Positions 48,101 through 63,100 of a stretch of DNA of 64,000 nt are shown one piece after another (within the stretch, counting starts at the first letter, position 1; each line of letters begins with the position of its first letter). The translations under genes and the position numbers were made by a program. The stretch lies in contig CAZIGH010000002.1 in NCBI GenBank assembly GCA_964538625.1, positions 62,001 through 126,000 on the forward strand. The letters are read 5' to 3'. Source of the stretch: JAEUHM01 sp964538625 (GTDB taxonomy: Bacteria; Verrucomicrobiota; Verrucomicrobiia; Verrucomicrobiales; Verrucomicrobiaceae). Under the pieces are notes generated by a model. It was given only the letters and a program-made list of their open reading frames with translations, searched no databases and was not told the DNA's origin.

Positions 48101-51100
48101 CCGAACCTCGACTTCGGGGACCTGCCGGACACAGGCTCCGGAACCGGTCCGAATAACTACCAGACGCTCCAGTCAGACAACGGTCCGCGCCACACCTCGC
48201 TTTCCAGCCTGCGTCTTGGCACGCTTTGGGACGCAGAGATCCTGGCCCAGCAGTCAGGAAACGCGGATGGTGACAACATCAGTGGCACCAATGACGAAGA
48301 CGCCTTCGCCACCTTGCCGACGCTCTCCATCGGCACACCGACCACACTCACCGCCGCACTGCGCAACACCACAGGTTCACCGGCATACCTGAACGCTTGG
48401 ATCGACTTCAACGGAAATGGTTCCTTCGCCGACGCAGGGGAGCAGGTAGCCGTGGATCAGGTGGTGATCAATGGCGCCACGTCGGCGAACATCGCCTTCG
48501 TCCCTCCGGCAGGCTCTGCAAACGAATCCAGCGTGGGCATGCGTCTGCGCATCAGTCAGGCACCGGGACTCAGTTCCGTGGGTGCAGGCGGAGCAGGGGA
48601 GGTGGAAGACTACCGTATCGGTATCGGCCAGCCCGTCATCACTATCCTTCCGGCCACCAATCCTATCACGGCGCATCGCAGCGTTCCCTTCAGCCTCACG
48701 TTTACACAGTCAGGCTCGGCAAACCAAGTCACCTACTCCTCCAGCAATGGTTCGCTCCCTCCCGGACTCACTCTGAATGCAGAAACAGGAGTTCTCAGCG
48801 GCACACCTACCACGGTGGGAAGCTACAACTTCCGCATCACAGCCACCGACACCTTCGACTGCTCGGGCTTCCGGGATTACACGCTCAACGTCGTGGCACA
48901 TGACCGGGGAGACTTTCAACTCTTCCCTGATGCAAGCAGCAACGTCGTCTCCTCTCTGCGCATTGGCGCTGCGGTGGATAACGAGGAGAACCAAAACTCC
49001 AACATGTCCGCCACCGGTGATGACCTCCATGGATCCGATGACGAGGACGGTGTCACCCTGCCCACAAGCGTCGGCCAGGGCAACTCCGGCAGCATGACCG
49101 TGAACGTCACCAACAGCAGTGGCTCCACCGCTTACCTCAATGTCTGGATAGACTTCAACAACAACGGTGATCTTAATGACGCTGGGGAACGTGTAGCCAC
49201 CAACACGTCCATGGCCACGGGATTGAACAACTCCAACCGCACCGTAAACTTCACCGTGCCTGCGAATGCGGTTGTGGGCCAGGTCGGTGTTCGCGTCCGC
49301 CTCACCAGTATCGCAAACCCTGGTCCGGATGGTCTTGACGGAAACGGCGAGGTGGAAGACCAACTCCTCACGATCACTGGACCGGACAAGGACTTTGGGG
49401 ACTACAATCTCTTTGGAGATGCCAGGAGCACGGTGGTGGCAGGATTGCGCATCGGTGACGCAGTGGATGTGGAGTCCGCAGCTACCACCAACGCAGATGC
49501 CACGGGAGATGACATCACCGGCGTGGATGACGAAGACGGGGTGACCCTTCCCACCTCCATCGTCCCCGGCCAGACCAGAAGCATGTCTGTTCGCGTCACC
49601 AACACCAGCGGCTCTACAGCCCGTTTGAATGTGTGGGTGGACTGGAACAACAATGGCATCCTTACGGACAGCGGAGAGCAGGTGCTCTCAAAGCAGGCCG
49701 TCAACAACAGCACCAACAACGCCACCAGAACGTTCAACATCACCGCTCCGTGGACGGCGGCGGCTGGTTCTGAAGTGGGTGTGCGCGTCCGTCTTACCTC
49801 CACCAGCTCCCCGGGGCCGGTGAGCACCTCTGGAAACGGCGAAGTGGAAGACGTGAAACTCCCCATCGGTCAGCAACTGGAAATCGGAAACCGTGTTTGG
49901 ATTGATACGGATGGAGATGGCCTCTTCGAGTTTGCCAACGGAGAACTGCCTCTCGATGGCGTGCTGATGAACCTCTATGTAGATGCGAACTCGAATGGAG
50001 TCCTCGATGTCGGTGACGGTTCTCCGATCCAGAGCCAGACGACATTCTCGGGCGGATTCTACCGCTTCCGCGGACTTCAGGAGGGCAACTATATCGTGGA
50101 GGTAGCGGCGTCCAACTTCGCCGCCGGTGCCATCCTGGACGGATTTGTATCCAGCAACGGCGGTACTGACCCAGACGACAATGTGGATAATGACGACAAC
50201 GGTGTGCCTGTGGCCGGCTTTGGTGTCGCTGCGGCTGCACTGACCCTCACAGATGGAGGAGAACCCACCAATGACGGGGACACCAGCTCACGCACGAACC
50301 TCACCGTGGACTTTGGCTTCCGGTCCAACCGTATCCTCACCTATGATGCACTCATCTCCAGCAACGGAGGAAACCACGTGGCGAACCATCACTTCATCAA
50401 CGGTCTCCCACGGCCACATTTTGTGGCAGCAGGCAGTGGCGGTCTCTCTGGTCCCATGGACATGGTGGTGGGTCCCAGCGGCGATCTCTATGTCGCGTCT
50501 TCTAGCAACGACTCCATCTTGCGCTATGACGGCGTCACTGGTGCGTCTGCCGGTTCCTTCGTCAGCTCCGGTGTCGGCGGACTTTCCCTGCCCAGCGGCA
50601 TGACGTTTGGCCCCGAAGGTGTGCTTTATGTTTCCAGCCGTGGCACCGGCAGCATCAAGATGTATGATTCTGCGGGCGTCTATCTCGGGGATTTCATCTC
50701 GAGCGGACTTGGGGAACCTCATCAGGGTCTTCTGTTTGGCCCTGATGGCAACCTCTACATTGCAAACCACTCCACGGGCCAGATCCGCAAGCACAACGGC
50801 ACCACGGGTGCGCTGATTAGCTCGGTCATTCTCCCGGTGGCCGGTGCCAGTGGCATGACGTTCGGCCCAGACAGCTCACTCTTCGTCGTCAATGGCACGG
50901 CTACCATTTACAAGGTGAACACCACCAGCATGACCTCCACGATCTTCTCCACCGTGACGGGAGATGCCTATTCCAGCGTCGTCTTCAGCCCGGATGGCAG
51001 CCTTCTCGCTACTACGAGCGCGGGTGCGGTGCGCAAGCTTCATGGCAGCACCGGCACAGACCTCGGACTGCTTGTTCCCGGAACGGCCAGTCTGCTCAAT

Positions 51101-54100
51101 CCGCGTGACCTCGTGTTCTATCCGCGCTCCATCTTCCTCAGCGTGGGGAATCTGGTCTTCTCAGACCTGAACAACAATGGCCTCTTTGACGCTGGCACCG
51201 AGTCCGGAATCAGCGGCGTCACCTTGCAGCTCCTTAATGCGGCCACCGATGCCGTAGTGGCCACCGCCACCACGAATAGTAGCGGCCAGTATCTCTTCTC
51301 TGACCTCCTGCCAGGAGAGTTCAAGGTGCGTATTCCCTCGCCACCGGCTTCGAGACCTCTGGCAAGCTCCGTAGTGGTCACCACGGACAACGGTGTGGAC
51401 AATGACAACAACGGTGACCAGCCCGGCGTTCAGATGACCGCCGTAACCTCGCACCCATTCAGCCTCACGCCACTGGGAGAACCCGGCATCAACGGTGTCA
51501 CCAACTTCGAGAACACCATCGACTTTGGTCTGCGTCCTGCACCTGTCATCACCATAGCGCCGGCCACACTTCCGCTGGGAACGGAAACCGTACCTTACAG
51601 CACCATGCTGACCGCTTCCAATGGCCAAGGCTCATACACCTGGGCTGTGACGGCAGGCAGTTTGCCCCCTGGCTTGAGCCTGAGTACGGTGAGCGGCGTC
51701 ATTGCCGGCACACCTGTGCTCAAGGGCACTTACACCTTCACCGTCACCGCTACAGACGACAAAGCTGTGGTCGGCACACAAGTGGTCACACTCAAGATCA
51801 ACCCATGGATCAACGTCAGCCCCATGACGCTGGAAGATGCGTTTGTGGGTCACAGCTACAACCAAGCCACTGCATTCGGTGCCACGAACGGTGCCACTCC
51901 ATACACCTGGGTCGTCACCAACCTGCCTCCCGGTATGAGCTTCGACTCCGCAACGAGGAAAATCGTTGGCGCACCGACTGCTCTTGGCACCTGGCTGCTC
52001 AATGTGACCGTCACGGATGCGGACAACGCTTCCCGAACCATCACGCCCACGCTCACCGTGGTCTGTCCGCCCATCACCATCACGCCCACCACCATGATGG
52101 ACTCCTACCTTGAGAGTGCCTACCTGCAGCCCGTGCCTTTCGCAGCAAGTGGTGGCACTGCCCCCTACACTTTCGAAATCACAGGCATTCCTCCGGGACT
52201 TAGTTTTGACTCGGTTTCATCCCGCCTCGTAGGTACTCCTACCGTAGTGGGCACCTATCCGCTTACGGTAAAGGCCACTGACATCTATGGCTGCCAAGCC
52301 ACCCGGACCGTCAATATTCGCGCCTGCCCGGTCATCACCATCCTTCCTGCCACACTGCCCTGGGGTACGATCGAAACGCCCTACTCCCATGAGACGCCTT
52401 TCTCAGCTTCAGGAGGTAGCGCACCCTACACCTTCACCTTCCAGAACATGCCTCCTGGACTGAGTTTCAACTCAGCGACGGGAATGATCGAGGGCACACC
52501 GACCACACCTGGTCTCTACAATCTCATCGTCACCGCCACTGACAGTGACAACTGCTTCGGCACGCGCAGCATACCCTTCCGCATTTGCCCCATCATCACC
52601 ATCCATCCTTCCACCCTGCCAGACGCGCACGTGGGGCTGGCTTATCAGCAGGGCAGCACCTTCAATGCCACCGGAAGCAGCGAACCCTATAACTGGACCG
52701 TCACCGGTCTGCCTCCAGGGCTCACGTTCAATCCATCCACCAAGCAGATCGAAGGCACACCAGAATCCCTCGGTCTTGAGGTGCAGACTTTCGTCATCAA
52801 TGCGTCTGTCACGGACCCAGATGGATGCCCAGGCTCACGCCAGCTCACGCTCCGGGTGATCCCGGCCATGAAGGTAGGCAACCAGATTTGGCTCGACGTC
52901 AACAACAACGGCCTCAAGGACGCCTCCGAAATGGGAGTCCCTAACATGACAGTCCAGCTCTGGTCCGCTGGCCCAGACGGCGTGCGAAACAACGCCTCTG
53001 GTGATGATGTCAAAATAGCCGCCGATACCGTGACCGACTCCAATGGCTACTACGCCTTCAACAACGTCAAACCCGGCAGCAACATCTACATCCGTCTGCC
53101 CATGGTGAAATGCACCGCCATACTGCCGAGCACGGTCTTTGTGAACGCGGACAATGGAGTGGACAATGACAACAACGGCACTCAGCCGGCCGGACTTGCC
53201 ACCCCGGTTGTCACTCCGCTCTTCGATCTCGCTGTCGGCACCGAACCAGCAGCCGAAGTGGATGGAGATGACGTCAACTCCGAGTCCACCATCGACATCG
53301 GCATGAAGCCCACTCACGGTGACCAGATTGTGTTCGGCGAGATACGTCCGTTCAACCCCTTCTCCGGAGATGACAATCCCGGTGACATCTATCGCTGGTT
53401 CAACATCACCCACACCGGCACGGGCGAACCTTGGGTGACGGGCACGGATGCCATTGCGTTCTGCGTGGATTCAGGCCGCACTTATGCAGGTCCTGGAGTT
53501 CCCTACAACACGATGGAACCGGATCTGCTTCCGGCCATGACCACCTATTACCCTGCCACTGAGGCCCAACGCCTGAAGGCGAGGGGACAGGTGAAATGGC
53601 TGGTGGACAACTACTGGACCCAGTGGGTGCTCGGCCCCAGTGCCACCGCAGACACATGGGTGCTCATGCGTGAGGTGCTTCGTGAAGTGATCATGGACGC
53701 CGCCAACGGTTTCGACCTTACCTCTGGCAATCACATCTTCCCCAACAGCACCCTCGCCGCCCTGGCCCCGGCGCTGGCTGCAGTCTCACCCAACTACTGC
53801 TCACTCACCTACATTGTGGGCGGGGCAGACCCCGATCATCCCACGGATGACCAGAGCCTTGTCTATGTGATGACGGCTCCGATCGTGAACAACCTTCTTA
53901 TTGGCAGCACGGTCTGGCACGACTACAACGACAACGGCATCCATGATGCGGGTGAACAGGGTGTGCCCAACGTGCGGCTGCAGCTCTTCCATGACCGTGA
54001 CGGTGACCCGGATAACGGCCTTGAATGGCGTGTCGGTCAGGTGCTGACCAACAGCCAGGGCAACTTCATCTTCAACGGCCTCACTCCCGGACGTTATCAG

Positions 54101-57100
54101 CTCGTCATTGCATCTTCCAACTTCACCACCGGGCAGGCGCTCGCCTCGCTTCCCTGGAGCAGTAGTGTCACTGACACCACGGACAATGACGAGGATGGAG
54201 ATGACAATGGCATTCAGTCCGGTGGCATCGGCACCGCAGTGGTCAGCCCCATCATCCAGCTGTCACAGGGCGGAGAACCTGTGGGTGCAGCCGAGTTTGC
54301 AGAGGGAGGAAACCAGGACAATGCCTACGATGCGGATGGCAACATGACCGTGGACTTTGGCTTTTTCGCCGGCATGAGCGTGGGTAGCCACATTTGGTAC
54401 GACGCAGATGAAAGCGGTACCTACAGTCCAGGAGAGGCTGGTGTGGCCACCACCGTGCAGCTCTGGAGCGTGGGTACCAACGGCGAGGTAAACGATGGCT
54501 CAGGCGACGACGTGCTCGTGGCCACCACCACTAGCAGCGGAACAGGAGCGTATGCCTTCAGCAAGCTGCCTCAAGGAGCCTACTACGTCAGGCTTCCTTC
54601 CCTGCCCGCAAACCACGACGCACCGGCAGTTTACAAGGTCAATGAGGACAACCAGACCGACAATGACAACAACGCCATCCAGCCTGGTGGTATCGGCACG
54701 CCTATTCGTTCGCCGAAGTTCGTGCTCACCGCTGACACAGAATCCATCACCGATGGCGACAACAGCAACGGAGAGAACACCATCGACCTTGGTCTTTGGG
54801 GCGGCTTCTCCATTGGCAATATGGTCTGGAACGACGTCGGTAACGACGGCGTAAGGAACCACGGAGAAGTGGGCATTCCCGGTGTAACCCTGGAGCTGTA
54901 CTCTACCGGCGCAGACAACGCCATCGGAGGTTCTGGAGCCAATGCGGACACGCTACTGGCCACCACAGTCTCACAGGCGGACGGCAGCTACCACTTCAAC
55001 ACTCACGTTCCTGGCCGCTATTACATCAAGATCCCTACCCCTCCTGCCGGCCTGCCACTCATCTCTGGCGTGGTTCACTCTCAGGACAATGGTGTGGACG
55101 ATGACAACAACGGCTACCAACCCACCGGAGTGCTGGGTGCCGTATTCAGCCCCGTGTTCCAGATAGCGCAGGATTTGGAGCCTGGACCCGCAGGTTCTAC
55201 CAACACGGAATACACCATCGACTTCGGCTATCGTGCACGGCCGGTGATCACCCCCATGCCTGCGGTGCTAGTGCCTCCATATTGGGGAGCGGCTTACAAC
55301 GAGCAAATCTCAGGCTCCGGAAGTGTGGGACCCTACACCATCATCCTGAAGAGCGGCACCTTACCACCGGGCATCTCCATGTCCTCCAGCGGAGCCCTGA
55401 CTGGACTGTGCAGCAGCACTGGCACCTACACCTTTACCGTTGAAGCCACGGACATCTACGGTTGCACGGGCGAGCGCACCTACACGGTCACGGTGGGCAC
55501 CATGTCCATCGGTGATCTGGTTTGGAATGACCGCAACAGCAACGGTATTTACGAGCCGGCCACAGAGTCCGGTCTCAGCGGAGTGTCCGTGAAGCTCTTC
55601 AAGGACGGCGGAGATGGAGTGGTGGACAGCGCCGACGACGTTCAGTACGGGGCCACCATCACCACCACGTCCACCGGAGCTTACCTGTTCAGCGGGCTTC
55701 CTGTGGGACGCTACTATGTCCACCTTCCTGCGGTGCCGGGTTATCCGTTCAGTGGCGGCACACCCGTAGCCCTGGACAACCAGGTCAATAATGACAACAA
55801 CGCTCTTCAGCCCGGTGGCCCGGGCACCGGGTTCTTCAGTCCGCTCGTTCGTCTTGATCCGGGAGATGAATCCGTGAACGACGGTGATACCAACACTGAC
55901 ACGGAGCGCACGATCGACTTTGGTCTCTTCACTGGTGGTGTCATAGGCAACCTCGTCTTCCACGACGCCAACAATAACTCCCTCAAGGATGCGGACGAGC
56001 CTGGCGTGCCCAACGTGCTGGTGGAAATCTATTCCACCACCAACAGCACCATCGGCGACGGCGACGACCAAATCGCCGGCGTGCAGCTGACTCAGGCCGA
56101 CGGTTCGTATGGTTTCCAGGCTCTGCGCCCAGGCCTCTACTACGTGAAGGCCTATCCCCCTGCCGCATGGCCTCTCACCAGCGCCCTCGCCGGAATGGAC
56201 AACGGGGTGGACAATGACAACAACGGCACCCAGACGGGACCCGGCACGCCGGCTTACTCTCCCATCATCACCTACACGGCTGGAGGTGAGCCTGGGAACG
56301 CGGGCAACACCAACGTAGAGGACACCATCGACTTCGGGTTCCGCCTCGCGCCACCCATCGACATCACGCCGACGACACTGCCCTTCGCCTATGTCAGTAC
56401 ACCCTATAGCCAGACGCTGACTGCCAGTGGTGGCTCCGCTCCATACACCTGGTCCGTCGTCAGCGGATCGCTCCCCGCATGGCTCTCACTCAACGCTCAG
56501 ACGGGCGTGCTCTCAGGCACACCACCAGCCACACCCCAGGCTGCTGTGACCTTTACCGTGCGGGCCACGGATGCCTTCGGGGCACCAGGGGTCCAAGAGC
56601 TCACGGTGCAGGTGAAGGCGCTCGCCATTGGCAACCTCGTTTGGAATGATGCGAACTACGACGGCATCAAAAACGCCAACGAAACCGGTGTGGCTTCTGC
56701 ACCTATTGAACTGTGGACCGTCGGTCCAGACGGGTTGGCCCGCACCGCAGATGACACTCGTCTGCGCACCTCTACCACCACCCTCACGGGTGCCTACCTA
56801 TTCAACAACCTGCCCAGTGGTGACTTCTATGTGAAGCTACCCGTGCCACCTGGATACAGCATCCCAGGCGGGAACGTGGTCAACCTCGACAACGGCGTGG
56901 ACAATGACAACAACGCCACCCAACCAGGTGGACGCGGCACCGCCTTCTTCAGCCCTGTCATCCGACTTGAGGGCAACGGCGAACCCACCTCTGAAGATGG
57001 AAACCCGGACACCGACTTCACGGTGGACTTCGGCTTGTTCACAGGCATGAGCCTTGGCAACCTCGTCTGGTATGACGAGGACAGGAACGGGTTCAAGGAC

Positions 57101-60100
57101 AGTGGTGAAACCGGTGTTCAGGGCGTCACCGTCAGGGTTTATGCTGCGGGTGCCGATGGCAAGGCTGGTGGCCTGGATGACGTGCTCATGGATACCCTGG
57201 TGACGAATGCCCAGGGGAACTGGGTCTCCTCCGGTCTGCCTCCTGGCCAGTACTACATGCTGCTTCAGGACCTGCCATGGTGGGCTCCGCTTTCCACTGC
57301 CATCACCAGCTTCCTGGACGACAACGTGGACAACGACGACAATGGCATCCAGATCGGAAACGATCCCATTTACTCACCTGTCATCACCCTTACCGCGCTT
57401 CAGGAGGGCGGTGTGTCTCTGAATGAGAATATGACCGTTGACTTCGGCATCAATGGTTACCCGCTGGGCGGCTTTGTCACCGCCTCGCTGGATGACAGTG
57501 TTCAGATCTTCAACCCCGCGACAGGAAGCTTCTCAGCCATGTTCAAGGATCCGTTCGGCAACTCTCACAGCCAGGGCAATGGCGACTCAGGAGACATTCC
57601 CGTGGGCATTGAACTTGGGCCGGATGGTAACATCTACATCGCACACTACGGTGTGGGCAACGTACGCCGCTTCACCCCGGCTGGCGTGGATGTAGGACCG
57701 TTCCTAAATAATGTCCCCGGCATCTCGAAGATAGCAGCCTTCACCTTCTCTCCCGCAGGTGACGTGCTGGTGCTTGATGAAGTGGGCAAGCGCGTTGTCC
57801 GCTTCCATGGTCCCTTGAGCGCACTCGCCGGGCAGCCCATGGACGCTGCTCCATACACCTTCATCAATCAGGAGGCGACAGACATCGCCATCGGGCCAGA
57901 TGGAAACATCTATCTGCTGGCCGTAGCGCCTAGCGGACAGACCTTCGTGGCACGTTACAACACCACCACCGGTGCGAAGCTCAATGACGTGGTCACCCAC
58001 GCGCAGCTCGTCAACCTCGTTGCCGGCGGCTCACCCACGGCGCGCGTCACAGGCATTGACATTGAGGGGAACACTCTCTACGGCGTGAATGAGTTGGACG
58101 GTGAAGTCTTTAGAGTCTCGCTCAACAACCCTGCCATGCCACCGGCACCCTTGCTGGTGGGTTACCTCTCGTCCGCAGGTGTGGGAACCTTTGAAACCAG
58201 GGACCTCGAGGTGAATCCGGTGGACGGTCACATCTTCATCACAGCCTACAAGTGGCACCGCACCCTCCAGGGAGCCACGCACCTCACGGCTGGTCTGCTT
58301 AGAATGAACCCTGCCGAGTCTCCTACGGCTATTCCCACAGTCTATGAGATCGCCATGCCCACGCCTCCCGGCCCCAATGAAGAAGTGTGGCCTGGCCCGC
58401 GTGACCTCGCCTTTACCTTCTACCAGGCGTCTGATCAGCCCACCATGTCGATCGGCAACCTCATCTGGAATGACATCAATGCAGACGGTGATGTGGACTT
58501 TGGCGAAGGCGGCATAGCTGGTGTTAAAGTGCAGCTTTACAGAGACTATAACAACGACCTGGATGACGGGGCCGAGACGCTCGTTGGCTGGACTTACACC
58601 AACCTGCATGGCCACTACTCCTTCAACGGTCTCATGCCCGGTGTGTACCAGGTGGTGGTGCCAGAGGTCAACTTCCTCAGCGGCGGTTCGCTCTTCGGCT
58701 ACGGAGCTTCCAGCCCAGTTGACGAAAGCTCGGACAACCAGGTGGATGGAGATGACAATGGCATTCAGACCACAGGTGCCTTCACTGAGACGCGCAGTCC
58801 CTTCATCACGCTGGCCCTGAATACCGAACCCACAGGGGGTCCGTATGGTGGAGCAGAGACTGGCTCCGGCGGAGACATTGACGATGTCATGGGTGATGCC
58901 AATGGCGACATGACCGTGGACTTCGGCTTCGTAGTGCCCGGTCCGCTGGGCATTGGCAACCTTGTATTCGAAGACCTAAACTCCAACGGTGTGGCAGATC
59001 CGGGCGAAGGCGTGGACGGCGTGGTCGTGCAGCTCTTTGCCGAGGGCAAGGTTCCAGGTGTGGACCAGCCTCTCGCGCAACAGCTCACCACCGGTGGCGG
59101 ACTCTATCGCTTCCAGGGTCTGGTGGAGCGAAGCTACTTCGTCCACATTCCTGCTTCCCAGTTCTCATCCTTTGGACCTTTGCGCGGCCTCTACAGCATG
59201 CCCGGGGTGGCTGCTGGTGACGATGACGCGGGTGAAGACGGTATCGACAGCGACAACCCAGAATCTACAGGCGTCTCTACCGGACTGGTGGCCATCGCAG
59301 AAGGTACCCAGCCGACTGCGGCTGAGGGTGAGACGGGTTACGACTCCGCTTCGGACGATGCTGCGGATACGGATGTGAACTTGATGGTGGACCTTGGGTT
59401 CTTCCGCCGCACCGGAGTGGGCAACTTCGTGTTCTTTGACCTGAACAATGATGGTCGGGCAAGCCTCGGCGAGGGTGTAGATGGCGTTCCGCTGGAGCTC
59501 TATGACGCCATGAGCACGCCCGGTATCGATACGCCGCTGGCAACAACCTACAGCTATGGCGGTGGTCGCTACTTCTTCCGCGATATTGGCTCCGGCGTGT
59601 TCCGAATTCATGTGCCGGCATCTGCCTTCGCACAAGGCGGTCCGCTTGAAGGCAAGGTGAGCATCGCGCAGGGACAGTTCGGTGACGATGATGTGGGCGA
59701 GGACGGACTCAATGACACGGACCCCGCCGTGGATGGCGTCAGTTCGGGTGTGGTATTCATCGCCGCAGGCGTGGCACCCACGGATGAGAGTGGGGAGACC
59801 GGCATAGACAGCTATGTGGACAACAATGTGGATGCCTCCGTGGACCTCACCATCGACTTCGGCTTCCAAGTGCCGCTGGGCGTGGGCAACCTTGTGTTCG
59901 AGGATCTGAATCTCAACGGCGTATATGATCCCGGTGAGGGTAAGTCTGGCGTGGTGGTAGAGATCTTCCAGGCAGGAGACCTGCCAGGCTACAACCTGCC
60001 GACATCCACCGTCGTCACAGGGGCGGATGGTCACTACCTCTTCAACCGGCTCACTGCGGGAAGCTACTTCGTGCATATCCCTGCGTGGAACTTCCTTTCG

Positions 60101-63100
60101 GGTGGCCCGCTGGATGGCCTCATCTCCATCAAGGGCACCGAACCTTACGCTACCTCGGATGACAGCGTGGGTGAGAACGGTCTGGATTCACCCAGCCCGT
60201 CCTTCACCGGAATCAGCTCCGGCGTCTTTACCATCGCCGCAGGAATGCTTCCGCTGGATTCGGCTCCTGGTGCTGAGCAGGGTGAAAATGGTTTCCTGGC
60301 TTCGGAAGACGGAAGTAATGACCCGAACTTCGACCTCACTGTGGACTTCGGATTCGTGCAGCCGGATCTCAACTCCGTCGGCGTGGGCAACACCGTGTAT
60401 GATGATCTGAATGGAAATGGTGTTTATGACTCAGGTGAAGGCGTAGTGGGCGTCCTGCTCAAACTCTTCCCTGCCACAGAAACGCAGCCGGAGACCGCCA
60501 CACCGCTGGCCACCACATTGACGACATCTGAGGGCAGCTACTACTTCGGTGATCTGCCTGAGGGTTCTTACTTCGTCCACGTGGCTGCTTCCAACTTCGT
60601 CGCGCCCGGCAAGCTCGCTGGCCGGAGACCTCTGCCCGGTCAGGGTGGGGATGAAGGTCTGGATGACGACCAGGATGAGAATGGGAATGACCCCGCCAAT
60701 CCGGGAGTGACCGGTGTCTCGTCCAACGTGTTCACACTGACCGTTGGCATGGAGCCAACGGACTATACCACCGAAGTGGGACGTGCGGCCTATATGGATG
60801 GTGCTCTGGATGAAAATACCGACCTTACCATCGACTTCGGCTTCTTCACTCCCATGGGCGTTGGCAACTTCGTTTACAACGATCTCAATAACAACGGAGT
60901 GGCAGACCTCAATGAAGGTGTAGGCGGTGTGCAGGTGAGACTCTTCCCCATAGGTGCGAACCCCATGACGGATGCGCCCGTGGCATTCACCACCACCAGC
61001 AACGATGTCACGACACGTGGACGCTGGCTGCTTACGAATGTGCGTCCCGGTCACTACTTCCTTCACATTCCATACACACAGTTCCTGCCCGGCGGACCGC
61101 TGCATGGACTGGTGTCTCTGCCATTCTCCAATGCGGCAGGGGACGACAGCGCTGGTGAAGATGGCATCGACACTCAATACCTGGAGGTCGAAGGCATTTC
61201 TACCGATGCGTTTGTCCTGACTCCCGGCTATGCACCGGCTGGTTCGTCTGCGGCCAATGGGGAGCCCGGTCGCTTCGGTACGGATGATGACGGCATCAAC
61301 GGACTGGTGGACAACATGGTGGATCTGACGAGGGACTTCGGCTTTGTCGGTCGCGTGAAGGTAGGTAACCTTATCTTCAAGGACCACAACGCGAATGGTG
61401 TGTTCGAGCCTGGGTCTGATCAGGGTGTGAACGGCGTGACCGTGCATCTGTATCGCCAGATCGAAGAAGGCGTGAGCGAACTCATCGAGAGCAAGGTGAC
61501 CAGCGGAGGCGGTCTCTATAGCTTCGCCGTGGCACCAGGCACGTATTATGTGGAAGTTCCCGGCTCCATGTTTGTCCAGGGTGCTCCTCTCTTCCGGACC
61601 TCCTCGTCCGTGGTGGCCAACCAAGTGGACGTCATTGGCTCCACCTCTGGCGGAGGGTCCTCCACCGAGTCCATCTTCGCCGATGATGACGTGGCAGAGG
61701 ACGGCATTGATGAGCCGGATCCGATTGCCAATGGCGTTCGCACGCCTGCCTTCCCGCTCACCTTGGGCAACATGCCAGACGCGGAGGATGGAGAGACCGG
61801 CTACATGAGCAGCTCGGACGATGGTCCTGGCGATGACTCGTCCAATCTCTGCATCGACCTCGGCTTCACACCGCAGGCTCTCTCCGTGGGCAACCTGGTC
61901 TTCAGGGATGTGAACTCCAACGGACGTTTTGACCAAGGCACCGACCACGGTGTGGGTGGAGTGCGAGTCAGGTTGTTCGCCGCTGGGCAGAACCCGCTCA
62001 CGGACACGCCGATCGCCGAAGGTCTCACGCGCAATGATGGCACTTACTTGCTCAGCGTCTTCCCGCCGGGCACCTACTTTGTCCATGTGCCAGCGTCCCA
62101 GTTCGCTGAAGGAGCACCGCTCTTCCAGAACGTGCCTTATGGAACAGGTGCGGGCGACAACAACCTGGACGACGGTGTGGATGAAAACACCCTCTCGACG
62201 AACAACCCTGCCATCTCCGGGGTCAATACCACCACTTTCGTCCTCGACTACGGCACTGAGCCTCTCTCCACAGGCACGGAGACGGGCTATGACAATGACT
62301 CGGACGATCTGGCAGATTCCAACACCAACCTCACGGTGGACTTGGGCTTTGTGGGAAGCACCGTTCCTCCAGCTACCATGTCGCTGGGCAACATCGTCTA
62401 TGTGGACAACGATGGTAACGGCCGCTTCGACCAAGGCGAAGGCGTGGACGGCGTTCTGATGCGCCTCTACCCGGCTGGATCTGCCTTCGGAAGCACCAAC
62501 CCTGTGGCCACCACCATGACAGCTGCGGGAGGACGCTACGCCTTCACCGGACTCCAGCCCGGAGCTTACGTGGTGAATGTGGCTGCGGAGAACTTCAAGG
62601 CGTCCGTTTCCATCAACGGTGGTCCCATGGGGCCCGGACCTCTCTACAACCGCATCTCGATGCCTGGAGTCGCCCCCATCAATGCAGACAAGGATGACGA
62701 CGTGGACGAGGACGGCGCTGACGTGCTCAACCCTGAGCAGGTGGGCATCAACTCCCGCCCCGTCTTCCTCGAGATCGGGCTGGAGCCGACCGCTGCCACC
62801 ACAGAAACCGGTGCTTCCGCTCACGAAGATGACTTCGACGATGCCAATGGAAACTTGACCGTGGACTTCGGATTCGTGCCTCGTGTGGGCGTGGGGAATC
62901 TTGTCTTCCGTGACAACGACCTCAATGGCATCTACACTCCCGGAATCGACGTCGGGGTGAATGGCGTGACCGTGCAGCTCTTCAAGGCGGGCCAGAATCC
63001 GGCCATTGACAAGCCCATGGACAGCACCATCACCACGTCAGGCGGCACGTATTCGTTTGTTACCGCGCCGGGAACCTACTTCGTCCATGTCCCGGCTTCG

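Noticed and set aside
60431..62824. 797-codon open frame on the minus strand across the SdrD-B array
   Set aside because: It runs antisense to the giant gene and is rich in His, Val, Gly and Glu with no domain; it is open because the repeated D-, G- and T-rich codons of the sense strand have few antisense stops.
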